Origin: Anaerolineae bacterium
GTDB taxonomy: Bacteria > Chloroflexota > Anaerolineae > JACIWR01
Reading direction: 5' to 3'
Assembly: GCA_021162125.1 (NCBI GenBank)
Contig: JAGGZG010000295.1
Coordinates: 1-11,438, forward strand
DNA: 11,438 nt
Positions 1-7,700 of the stretch are shown here, piece after piece; positions within the stretch are counted from its first letter, which is position 1, and each line of letters starts with the position of its first letter. Below the pieces are notes generated by a model, which saw only the letters and a list, made by a program, of their open reading frames with translations, was not told the origin of the DNA and made no database searches. Both the position numbers and the translations under genes were made by a program.

Positions 1-2189
1 ACCTGAATACCCGGCGAGCGGTTATGCATTATCTGCGTGAGGCAGGCTTCTTTACCGACGAGACCAGGCGACAGGAGATAGCTCGTGGACGGCTGGCCGA
101 TCTGGACCAGGAAACCCTCGCCGGCTTTGGGCAATATTGGAGCCAACACCTGTTTGCCAATGGGCAGACAATCGCCGGATTGGAGGAGGATGCGCGCCAA
201 TACGTGCTCGACTGCCTTAAGCAGGACGGTTATTTCGTGGATCAGGCCGCGGTGGACTCCCTCCCGCAGCAGCGATTGAGCGACCTGGGGCCAGAAGTTC
301 GCGAAGAGGTGCGGCAGCGTCTCGTGACCGAAGTGCAGGCGGACCTGGAACAGCACATGGTTGGCGAGCTGGACCAATACCTCCAGGAGCGAATATGGGC
401 CTATCTGGATGGGGTTGGATATTTCGCGGACGAGGCCAAAGTCGAGGAGTTTCGACGCCAACCACTGGCCCAGCTCGCACCGGAGATAATCCAGGGGCTG
501 GAGCGTCACCTGGGCCGCGAATGGATGAGCACGTTTGACGACGAGCCTTTCACGAACCTGGAGGAAGAGTTACAGGAGAGCATCCTGCAATATCTTGAAA
601 CTACGGGTTACTTCGCCGATAAGGCCGCTAAGAAGCGATTTGTCCGCGCCCAGACCCTCTCGGAGCTGGATCAGGGGGTCTACATGAGCCTGGCCCAACA
701 CCTGGGACGTGATCGTTGGAGCGAGATTAAAAGGTATCGGTTCGATGAGTTACCCGAGGAAATTCAGCGCTCAATTTGGCGTTACCTCGAGGAAGTTCGC
801 TATTTCACAGATCGTGAACTGGCAGAGGTGCTCCCGCAGGTCAAAATCGCCGCCCTGGGCTCCGAGACTAGCGAGGCCCTGATGTCGCGTCTCGGCCGGG
901 AAGTGGAAGAGTTAGTGGCCGAACGGTCTATAGGTGAGCTGCCGGCCAGCCTGCAATCACGCATCCGGCACTACCTGGATGAGCGGGACTACTTCGTGGC
1001 CCGGTCCAAAGTCGAGGAGTTTGCGCGTATGCCTGCTTCGAGGATGGAGGAGGAGGTCCGCGAGGCTGTCACTCGCTATCTTGCTCAGCACCTGCTGGCC
1101 CGATGCGATGATCGGCCCATCCCGGACTTGGAGGGGGAGATCCAGGACTTGCTCTGGCAGTACCTTGACCAGGCGGAGTATCTTGTGGACAAGGCCCGGC
1201 AGCGCGAGTACGCTCAAATGCGGTTGGGAGACCTGCCCCCTCAGATCTACGAGCAGATTGTGGACCACCTGAGTCGCGAGTTGGAGCAGGAGATTGGCGA
1301 GCAGCGGGTGGCCGACCTGGAAGATAACCTTAAGCGCGGCTTGCAGCAATATCTGGAAGAGACGGGCTACTTCGTGGACGAGGAGAGACTGGCTCGGCTC
1401 GACAGCCAAACGTTGGCCGAGTGGCGGGGTGAACTGGATGGCTTGGCCCTTTTCCTGGGGCAGCGCCAACTGCGTGGAATGCGGGGACAGCGGCTCGGCG
1501 ATCTGCCGCCGGCTACCCAGGCCAGCATTCTGCGTCATGTCCGGGAAGCAGGATACGTCAGGGATGAGAAAAAATATCAGGCATTCCAACAGCAGACGCT
1601 GGCCGATCTGGATGAGGAAGTGCGAACTCAGGTGTTCCGCGTACTTCGCCAGGAGCAGGAGCGCGCCATCCGCGATCAGCACATAGCCGATTTGGACGAG
1701 GGGACTCGGCGGAGCATCTGGCAATTCCTGGAGGATCGGGGATTGGCGTTGGATGAAGAGCAGATGGAGCGGTTGCGGAAACGGCGACTGACCGATTTGG
1801 ACGCAGAGGTTTACGAGGGGTTTGTACGCTACTTGGGCTCCCGGCAGGTGGAGGCCTTCGACGCCAAGCGCATTTCCGAGTTAGACGAGGAGACGCGGCA
1901 GATTGTACGGGCCTTTTTGGGACGGCGAGTGATGCATCAGGTGCAGAAGGACGTGATATTGCATTTCATCAGCCGCCTATGGATTGATTACCTTACGGAC
2001 ATCGAGGATTTGCGGCAGGGCATTGGCTTGCAAGCATACGGCCAGCGCGATCCGCTGGTCGAGTACAAGCGCCAGGCCTTCGAGATGTTCGGGGAGTTGC
2101 AGGATAATATCCGCCGTGGTGTGGTGACCAACGTTTTTCGCTGGCCGCCCCGGCCGTTGAAAGTGGCTAGGGCAGGGAGCTCCGGCTAA
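1..2189 (+). CDS. secA: Preprotein translocase ATPase SecA, C-terminal part with a large repeat insertion (5' end outside window)
   Basis: SecA is the cytoplasmic motor that drives unfolded preproteins through SecYEG. The frame is open from base 3 with no stop, so the first in-frame ATG (24) is probably internal and the nucleotide-binding domains lie upstream. Numbering from that ATG gives 721 residues. Residues 631-700 match the SecA helical scaffold and two-helix finger: the LW..YL segment (W653), then DLRQGIGL, then AYGQRDP with the finger-tip tyrosine at 672, then EYKR and an amphipathic FEMF helix. Residues 3-630 are ten tandem ~63-residue helical repeats in place of a normal ~85-residue helical wing. 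The protein ends in a short Pro/Arg-rich tail and lacks the cysteine-rich zinc-binding tail of many SecAs. The SecA assignment rests on the last 90 residues and is strong; the function of the repeats is unknown. Confidence 0.87.
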   Translation, partial: LNTRRAVMHYLREAGFFTDETRRQEIARGRLADLDQETLAGFGQYWSQHLFANGQTIAGLEEDARQYVLDCLKQDGYFVDQAAVDSLPQQRLSDLGPEVREEVRQRLVTEVQADLEQHMVGELDQYLQERIWAYLDGVGYFADEAKVEEFRRQPLAQLAPEIIQGLERHLGREWMSTFDDEPFTNLEEELQESILQYLETTGYFADKAAKKRFVRAQTLSELDQGVYMSLAQHLGRDRWSEIKRYRFDELPEEIQRSIWRYLEEVRYFTDRELAEVLPQVKIAALGSETSEALMSRLGREVEELVAERSIGELPASLQSRIRHYLDERDYFVARSKVEEFARMPASRMEEEVREAVTRYLAQHLLARCDDRPIPDLEGEIQDLLWQYLDQAEYLVDKARQREYAQMRLGDLPPQIYEQIVDHLSRELEQEIGEQRVADLEDNLKRGLQQYLEETGYFVDEERLARLDSQTLAEWRGELDGLALFLGQRQLRGMRGQRLGDLPPATQASILRHVREAGYVRDEKKYQAFQQQTLADLDEEVRTQVFRVLRQEQERAIRDQHIADLDEGTRRSIWQFLEDRGLALDEEQMERLRKRRLTDLDAEVYEGFVRYLGSRQVEAFDAKRISELDEETRQIVRAFLGRRVMHQVQKDVILHFISRLWIDYLTDIEDLRQGIGLQAYGQRDPLVEYKRQAFEMFGELQDNIRRGVVTNVFRWPPRPLKVARAGSSG
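30..1913 (+). repeat. Ten tandem ~189-bp coding repeats (about 63 residues each) inside secA
   Basis: Units begin near bases 30, 213, 402, 591, 783, 972, 1161, 1350, 1536 and 1725, and are 61-64 codons long. The unit pattern is YLxxxGYFxD, about ten residues, then a first hydrophobic-DL-acidic core (such as RLADLD or RLSDL), a helix often ending in LGR, then a second similar core (such as RIADLD) and a helix running into the next YL. Each unit is therefore itself a duplicated ~31-residue helical half-unit. Copies are divergent in DNA and protein, so the array is old and under selection rather than a recent slippage product. Residues before base 30 (LNTRRAVMHYL) match the end of a unit, so the array continues upstream. 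Confidence 0.88.
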
Positions 2190-2213
2190 TTCGTTGGCAA
2201 TTACTTTGTTCGC

Positions 2214-2350
2214 CGAAGGTCTCCCTTCGACTTCGCTCGGGGCAAAGCCTGACAGAGGCGGGGCTCGGTCGGGAGACCTTCGCCCAACGCGGAGCGGAGA
2301 CCTTCGCCCAACGCGGGGCTCGGTCGGGAGACCTTCGCCCAGCGCGGAGC
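2214..2350. repeat. GC-rich intergenic repeat island with direct and inverted copies
   Basis: A 24-base unit starting GGAGACCTTCGCCC occurs three times in succession, at 2272-2295, 2296-2319 and 2327-2350. The second copy carries an extra CTCGGTCG, and the same GCGGGGCTCGGTCG string also precedes the first copy at 2258-2271. The core is present inverted at 2214-2225 (CGAAGGTCTCCC), pairing perfectly with 2271-2282, so the island can fold into a large stem. Short open frames across it translate into simple repetitive peptides and are not genes. It resembles dispersed intergenic repeat or MITE-like elements, but dispersal cannot be judged from one window. Confidence 0.75.
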
Positions 2351-2409
2351 GGGGACGGTTAGGCGACGGGAGCAGCATTTCTTGGTGCTACTGACCGCGC
2401 AGAGTGCCT

Positions 2410-2438
2410 TTGCCTTTTTTGTTTTACGGTGTTACAAT
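2410..2438 (+). promoter_or_regulatory. Putative sigma-70 type promoter for the signalling cluster
   Basis: TTGCCT (2410-2415) and TACAAT (2433-2438) are separated by 17 bases, matching -35 and -10 consensus at four and five of six positions. The spacer is T-rich, in contrast to the GC-rich surroundings. It lies about 120 bases upstream of the winged-helix gene start, leaving an untranslated leader of about 115 bases. Prediction from sequence only. Confidence 0.5.
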
Positions 2439-2559
2439 AGAGACGTGATCTGGCTGAAGACCAATGGGCTGACTTGAATTTTCCAGGAACTCGGCAAACG
2501 ATTTCTGATAGATTTTGTCCACGCTCCAGACTAACAGGCCGGTAGGGGAAAGGAGGCAC

Positions 2560-2940
2560 GTGAAATTGGCTACCAGTGACGATTTTACGGCCAGGCTCAT
2601 GAATGATATGGACCCAGACCTCCTCGACTTCGTGAAAACCAAGGTCAATACTTTCATCAAGTGGGATCTGGTCCGCTTTTTCCACGAGAACCCCAATACA
2701 GCAGACACTGTCGAGAACATCGCTCGTTATGCCGGACGCAACGTGACCGCGGTCGAACCCGAACTCAACGAATTGGTGGAGAGTGGGGTCATGGAAATCC
2801 GCCACCTGGACGAGATTCCCGTGTACTCACTGACCACCGACGAGTCCATGCGTCGCATTGTAGAGGAGTTCATTCGAGCCTGCGAGGACCGGCACTTTCG
2901 GGTGAAAGCGGTTTACCACATCATCCGAGGTATGCGTTGA
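2560..2940 (+). CDS. Small winged-helix DNA-binding domain protein
   Basis: A 126-residue soluble protein, probably starting at GTG 2560 behind a strong AGGAGG (2551-2556). The same short 3-base SD spacing is seen at the next gene, which supports this start; a TTG at 2566 is an alternative. Residues ~32-83 read as a helix-turn-helix of MarR/ArsR/TrmB-like type: helix WDLVRFF, a turn, VENIARYAG, then a recognition-type helix VEPELNELVESG. A wing strand pair follows (VMEIRHLDEIPVYSLT) and then a C-terminal helix (MRRIVEEFIRACED). It precedes the KaiC-like ATPase by 99 bases and starts a run of five same-strand genes. By family it could be a transcriptional regulator of the cluster or a protein-binding adaptor for the ATPase. 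No metal or ligand site is evident. Confidence 0.8.
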   Translation: MKLATSDDFTARLMNDMDPDLLDFVKTKVNTFIKWDLVRFFHENPNTADTVENIARYAGRNVTAVEPELNELVESGVMEIRHLDEIPVYSLTTDESMRRIVEEFIRACEDRHFRVKAVYHIIRGMR

Positions 2941-2988
2941 ACTGGTTGTGGGAGATTGGTCTGCGGATAATGAAGCTCAGACAGCTAG

Positions 2989-3027
2989 CTTGCGGCAATT
3001 AGCAAGTGGTGACCGGCAACCAGTCAC
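2989..3027 (+). promoter_or_regulatory. Two adjacent small hairpins immediately before the kaiC-like gene SD
   Basis: CTTGC (2989-2993) pairs with GCAAG (3002-3006), with an 8-base loop. GTGAC (3009-3013) pairs with GTCAC (3023-3027), with a 9-base loop. The SD GGGAGGAGG (3028-3036) starts directly after the second stem, and the ATG follows at 3040. The stems are only 5 bp, so they may be chance or may modulate initiation or mRNA processing between the two cistrons. Confidence 0.3.
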
Positions 3028-3039
3028 GGGAGGAGGACG

Positions 3040-3810
3040 ATGCAACGAGTTAAGACGGGTATCAAGGGTCTGGATGAGATGCTCCACGGCGGATTCTTGC
3101 CACAGACGGCTAACCTGGTGGAGGGAGCTCCCGGCACGGGGAAAACCACGCTGGGCATGCAATTTATTTACAATGGAATCACCCTGTACGACGAACCCGG
3201 CATTATCCTGACTTTCGAGGAATTTCCCCAACAGTACTACCGTGACGCGGCTGCTTTCGGGTGGGACTTCAAGGCTCTGGAGCGAGAGGGACGCTTGAAG
3301 GTAATTATGACCAGCCCGGAGGTAGGCAGGCTCGATTTGGAACAAGTGGGCGGGATGATCGAGACCCTGACCAACGAGATGGGAGCGCGTCGTATCCTGG
3401 TGGATAGCCTGTCTCACTTGGAGAAACTGACCGACGACCCCGTGGAACTGCGGGCTATCCAGTACAGTTTCATCAACGCTCTCAAGCGCGAGGGATTGAC
3501 CGCCGTCCTGACCAAGGAGAGCCCGGCTTTGCTGGGGGCCGCCGAGAGCGAGGAGAGCATAGCTTTCGTCGTGGATTCTTACATCCTGCTGCGCTACGTG
3601 GAGATCGAAAGCGCCATCCATAAGGCGCTGTTGGTGCTCAAATTGCGGGGCAGTGACCATGCCAAGGACATCCGCCAGTTCGAGATCACCTCAGGGGGCA
3701 TCGAAGTGCAGGCCAAATTCGAGGGACGCGAGGGGATCATGAGTGGCAGTCCGCGCCTGAGCATGGCCGACTCGTTCGTTCGGGCGTTCGTCAAGAAAGA
3801 GAAGCCCTGA
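3040..3810 (+). CDS. KaiC/RAD55-family single-domain RecA-like ATPase
   Basis: This 256-residue protein is one KaiC-type RecA fold. It opens with the family signature around GIKGLDEMLHGGF, then Walker A GAPGTGKT (29-36, K35). The TFEE motif follows, with the paired glutamates E60/E61 that act as catalytic bases in KaiC, and FGWD at 73-76. Walker B is RILVDS with D122. A basic segment near KALLVLKLRGSDHAKDIRQFEI matches the family's C-terminal strand with the GIEV ending. Cyanobacterial KaiC has two such domains (CI-CII) and is about 520 residues, so this is a half-length form like those of many archaea and non-cyanobacterial bacteria. ATP binding and oligomerisation are likely; autophosphorylation is not established. 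It sits between a winged-helix protein and a histidine kinase, which suggests a signalling rather than a DNA-repair role. No kaiA or kaiB gene is present. The start is supported by AGGAGG at 3031-3036. Confidence 0.88.
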   Translation: MQRVKTGIKGLDEMLHGGFLPQTANLVEGAPGTGKTTLGMQFIYNGITLYDEPGIILTFEEFPQQYYRDAAAFGWDFKALEREGRLKVIMTSPEVGRLDLEQVGGMIETLTNEMGARRILVDSLSHLEKLTDDPVELRAIQYSFINALKREGLTAVLTKESPALLGAAESEESIAFVVDSYILLRYVEIESAIHKALLVLKLRGSDHAKDIRQFEITSGGIEVQAKFEGREGIMSGSPRLSMADSFVRAFVKKEKP

Positions 3811-3828
3811 CTGCTCAGGCGCTCCTGC

Positions 3829-4036
3829 CGGGTCGCCAGACCCGTGGTGAGCACAGCCGAACCATGCAAGCCAAAAGCGACCAGGTTCGCCAGGTTCTGC
3901 CCGCTGAACCACCGGATTTGACAATCCGGCGGGAGCGGGTGAGTTGCCGCCCGGCGATGATTCGCCGGGCCACGGAGCAACGGGCGCTGAAAACGCCCTG
4001 CCAACCCGGCTCAACGGACGTGGCTTCGTAGCCGGG
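3829..4036. other. Hairpin-dense non-coding segment between the ATPase and membrane-protein genes
   Basis: About 290 bases (3811-4104) separate two genes and contain no convincing ORF. Within them are successive perfect stems: CGGGTC/GACCCG (3829-3844, loop GCCA); CCGGATT/AATCCGG (3912-3929, loop TGAC); GCCCGGCGA/TCGCCGGGC (3949-3970, loop TGAT); GGGCG/CGCCC (3982-3998); and CCCGGCT/AGCCGGG (4005-4036, with an inner GGCT-TCGT-AGCC). Three of these have 4-base loops. A 9-base near-tandem repeat (CCAGGTTC twice) lies at 3881-3897. No T-run follows any stem, so they are not ordinary terminators. It may be a structured RNA, a cis-leader of the downstream operon, or a non-autonomous repeat element. 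I could not match it to a known riboswitch or intron. Confidence 0.55.
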
Positions 4037-4104
4037 GCACCTGACGCCCTGGCGGGTACTGCGTGATCTGGGGACACCCCTCCGACTCCCGCGCGGAGAC
4101 GTTT

Positions 4105-4407
4105 ATGGATTGGATGAAGGTCGTCAACAGTGTGCTGGTCATATATGCCTGGGGTATCGCGGCCCTCCTGTCCCTGACTCTTTTCCTCATCGCTCGTTTC
4201 TACGAGGAGAAAGCTGGCCAGCGTTCCTACTACCAACTGTTTATCATCCCATCCTTGCTGTTCCTGGTAGGTGGCGTGCGATATGCCCTGATCGCCGGTG
4301 ACCTGGTGGGCGACGTGGCGGGCGACGTGGCCTTATTTCTCGGCGGGTTGTTTTTGAGCATCCTGTCCTACTTTCTGTTTAACCTGATGACCGGAGGACG
4401 GCGGTGA
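4105..4407 (+). CDS. Small three-helix membrane protein, function unknown
   Basis: A 100-residue protein with three predicted membrane helices: about residues 6-30 (VVNSVLVIYAW...LFLIARF), 39-60 (LFIIPSLLFLVGGVRYALIAG) and 70-95 (LFLGGLFLSILSYFLFNLM). A basic/acidic loop (YEEKAGQRSYY) lies between helices one and two, and the C-terminus ends in GGRR. ATG 4105 is chosen because GGAG lies 7-10 bases upstream and the helix begins soon after; an in-frame GTG at 4063 lacks an SD. Its stop overlaps the start of the next gene (GTGA), so the two are translationally coupled. I do not recognise the family. The position next to a soluble histidine kinase makes a membrane-anchoring or sensory role plausible, but that is inference. 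Confidence 0.78.
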   Translation: MDWMKVVNSVLVIYAWGIAALLSLTLFLIARFYEEKAGQRSYYQLFIIPSLLFLVGGVRYALIAGDLVGDVAGDVALFLGGLFLSILSYFLFNLMTGGRR

Positions 4408-4733
4408 ATGTCGTAGCGGCGCTGGCAGGCTCATTGGGCCTGCTTTCCCTCATTTTGGCGACCTGGATCCTCGCTCAGCTCAGCAAGCGACTGGGCGAGG
4501 TGACGAAAATGCCCCACTATTACCGAGGTTTCTACGTGAGCGTAGCCTGTCTGTCGGTCGCTGTAGTGGCCCACTTCCTGCGGATGAGTGTATTCCTCGC
4601 TGAGGAATTGGGCCCACCCGTGTTTCACAGCAGCGTTTTCTATCTGTGTACCTACTACATCCCTCTGGCTGTAGGGATGACACTGGACCTGGCTATCGCT
4701 TGGCGTTATTGGAGTTGGTTGTTGCGAGAATAG
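4404..4733 (+). CDS. Small membrane protein partner of the preceding gene, function unknown
   Basis: A 109-residue protein starting at GTG 4404, which overlaps the TGA of the upstream membrane gene. There are three hydrophobic segments: about residues 3-25 (VVAALAGSLGLLSLILATWILA), 43-66 (FYVSVACLSVAVVAHFLRMSVFL) and 77-106 (FHSSVFYLCTYYIPLAVGMTLDLAIAWRYW). A cytoplasmic-type loop with LSKRLGEVTK lies after helix one. It has a similar size and helix number to its partner, so the two may form a hetero-oligomer, but no clear sequence similarity between them is visible. The kinase gene begins 22 bases downstream, which indicates co-transcription. No conserved catalytic motif was seen and the family is unrecognised. 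Confidence 0.76.
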   Translation: MNVVAALAGSLGLLSLILATWILAQLSKRLGEVTKMPHYYRGFYVSVACLSVAVVAHFLRMSVFLAEELGPPVFHSSVFYLCTYYIPLAVGMTLDLAIAWRYWSWLLRE

Positions 4734-4755
4734 GGGGGAGGAGACAGGGGAGAAC

Positions 4756-7700
4756 GTGGCGCTGCGCAGATACAGCCATTCTGTCATGAAATACCGGGAC
4801 CTGGTGGAGTCCTCCAGCGATGCGATGTGCTTTCTTGATGCCGAGGGCCGTCTTCTCCTGGTCAACCGCCGGGCTGAGGAACTTATTGGCCGCCAGCGAG
4901 CGGAGCTGGAAAAACAAATCTTCAGCGAGCTGTTTGAACCGACACAGGCGACGCGCATCCGTCGTGACCTGGCCCGGGTGCTGGAAGGTGAGTCGGTACC
5001 TCCTCTCTGTGTTTTGCTGCCTCGTGAGGACGGCGAACCTGTACCCGTGGAACTGACTCTTGCCGGTCTGCGTGACAAAGGACGCAGCATCGGCACGTTG
5101 GTGCTCCTGCACGACGGGAGCGAGCGCCAGCGTCTGGAATCCGAGCTGGCCCAGGTCCAGGCGGAGCTTCAGCGACGGATTGACGAAGCGGCGATCACGT
5201 ATGCCATCGGTGCAGCCATCGCCCTGAATCTCAAGCCCGATGAGATCTTGTGGCTAATCTATGCTCAGACCGGGCGTGTGTTGGACTTCTCCGTTTTCTC
5301 GCTGGCCCTGTACGACGAGGAACGGGACCAGCTTCAATACGACCTGTTCGTGGACGGCGGGAAAAGAGTAGATCGCTTCTCTCAGAAAGTCGGTGACGAA
5401 GAGGTTGAGCCCGCTTCCTGGGTCGTGCGCACCAGGCGCTCGTTACTCATCGGCGACTGGACGGTAGAGCAGGATAACTGGCCCGGAGCCGATACGCGGA
5501 CTGTGGGGGAGGACGTGCGTTCCTGGCTGGCTGTCCCCCTGGTGGCCCAGGAGCGGGTCATCGGGATAATGTCCATCCAGAGCCGGGAACCCCACGCTTA
5601 CGACGAGAGCCATCAACGTCTGCTCTACGCCATCGCCGACCAGGCGGCGGTAGCCATTGAGAACGCCCGGCTCCACGCCCAGACTCAACAGGAGTTGGCG
5701 GAACGGACCACACTCAACGAGCTGGCGCGGGCCATCAGCTCCACCCTCGACCTGGACGTAGTGCTGGATACGGTGATGGCCGAGACCATCCGGGCCACAG
5801 GGGCGGAGCGAGGATGCCTGCTTCTCCGGGACCCGGCTACTGGGGAATTGGTCTTCAGAGCAGCCCGCAATCTGGACGAGCGTGTCATTGATAGCGAACC
5901 TTTCGAGATCAGCCGCACGGTGGCCGAAAGGGTGGCGACCGAAGGGGTTCCTGTCCTCACCGTCAACGCGAAGGAAGATCCGCGCTTCGGACGGCGGACC
6001 AGTGTGATCGCCTACGGGTTGCGCTCGATTTTGTGCGTGCCCCTGATTGCCAAAGGCGAGACCATCGGGGCCATCTACGTGGACAACCGGCTCAAAGTCG
6101 GGCAGTTCACCGAGCGCAACCTTGAGTTTCTGACCAACATTGCCACCCAGGCGGCCATGGCCATTCGCAACGCTCAACTCTTCGAGGCGGAGCGTAAGCG
6201 GGCCGTCCAGTTGGAGACTATCCGCGAGGTCAGTCAGCGCATTGTTTCGATTCTCGTCCTGGACGAACTGCTGGCCCAGGTAGTCGAGCTCATCCGCGAG
6301 CGTTTTGGATACTACCACGTCCACATCTTTCTCGTCGAGCCGGAGGCTGGTTACGCGGAGCTGCGCGCGGGCACCAGTGCTGAAGGGAAAGCTGGCCGTG
6401 TGTCCGGCGTCCGTATTCGGCTCAACGCGGAGGGGATTATTAGCTGGGTGGCCGGTCACGGCGAGCCTCTCCTGGTCAACGATGTGGAAAAAGTGCCCAG
6501 CTTTCAATTTGACCACCTGCTGGCCGATACCAGGGCAGAGCTGGCCGTGCCGCTGCGTGTCGGGGACCGCGTCCTGGGCGTGTTGGACGTGCAGAGTGAC
6601 CGGGTGAACGCTTTCGACCGGAGCGACCTGTTTGTCCTCCAGGCTCTAGGCGACCAGGTGGCAGTGGCCATCGAGAATGCCCGGCTGTTTAACGAAACCC
6701 AGCAGCGATTGGCCGAGGTCTCCACTCTCTACACTGTTGCCCAACAGACGACCACCAGCCTGGATTTAAATGAGGTGCTGGAAAACATCGTCAGCATTAT
6801 CAAACGGGTGCTCGCCTGCCGGGGGTGCTGTATTTTCCTGGTGGATCAGGAAACGCAAGAGTTGTCCATCCGGGCGGCCAGCGGACTGAGCGACAAATGG
6901 CGGGACGAGGCCCGGCTCAAGGTCGGTGAGGGGATCAGCGGACAGGTGGCGGCAACCGGCCGGCCGATCTACATCCCGGACACCCATTCCTATCCCGGCT
7001 TCATTTTCTTTGATCCCACGGTGCGCTCTCTGCTGGCGGTGCCGATGACCACCAAAGATCGGGTGATCGGCACGTTGAACATTGACGATACCAAGGTGGA
7101 TGCCTTCACCGACGACGATGGGCGGCTGTTGTCCATCGCTGCTGCGCAGGCGGCAGTGGCCATCGAGAACGCACAGCTCTACAAGGGTTTGAAAGAGCGC
7201 GCCGAGAAGCTGGAGCGGGCCTACAACGAGCTCAAAGAGCTCGACCGTCTCAAGTCCGAGTTCGTGCAGAACGTGTCTCACGAACTACGTACGCCATTGA
7301 CATTCGTGAAAGCATACGTTGAGCTCTTGCTCGATGGCACGTTGGGCGAACTAAACCAGCGCCAGCGGGAGAGCCTGGAGATCGTGGCCGAACGCACCAA
7401 CACTCTCACGCGCCTGGTGCGCGACATCATCGCCTTGCAGCAGATTGAACGGGAGTCGCTCCATCTCTCCCTGGTGAATCTGGGCGAGATCGCTCAGATG
7501 GCCCTGCTTGGCGCTGAGGTCACGGCGCGTCAGGCGGGGATCGTGCTCAAGGCCGATATTCCCTCGGACTTGCCGCTGGTGCCGGGGGATCGCGACCGAC
7601 TGAATCAGGTCTTCGACAATCTACTGGGTAATGCCATCAAGTTCAGCCCGGACGGGGGAGAGGTCACCATTCGCGTGTGGGATGCCGGTGACGTGGTAGA

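Noticed and set aside
2272..2350. Possible CRISPR array
   Set aside because: The copies are directly adjacent or separated by only 7 bases, with no spacers and no cas genes.
1977..2394. Short open frames on both strands across the intergenic repeat island
   Set aside because: Their translations are simple repeated peptides such as SGDLRPTR generated by the DNA repeat itself.
2515..2559. Upstream ATG (2515) as the start of the winged-helix gene
   Set aside because: It would place the strong AGGAGG site inside the coding region, and no ribosome site precedes 2515.
3829..4036. Known riboswitch (a cyclic-di-GMP type was considered because of a GCACAG...AACCATGCAAGCC stretch) or group II intron domain
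   Set aside because: The conserved cores and their spacing do not fit, and there is no intron reverse transcriptase or recognisable domain V.
4063..4104. Upstream GTG start for the first membrane protein
   Set aside because: It has no Shine-Dalgarno sequence and adds a polar stretch, whereas ATG 4105 has GGAG at proper spacing.
5443..6516. Long minus-strand open frame (357 codons) opposite the kinase gene, with similar ones at 957-1724, 2977-3660, 9132-10073 and 10084-10980
   Set aside because: They lie entirely or mostly opposite strongly supported + strand genes, have no recognisable domain, and arise from the GC-biased third positions of the real frames.
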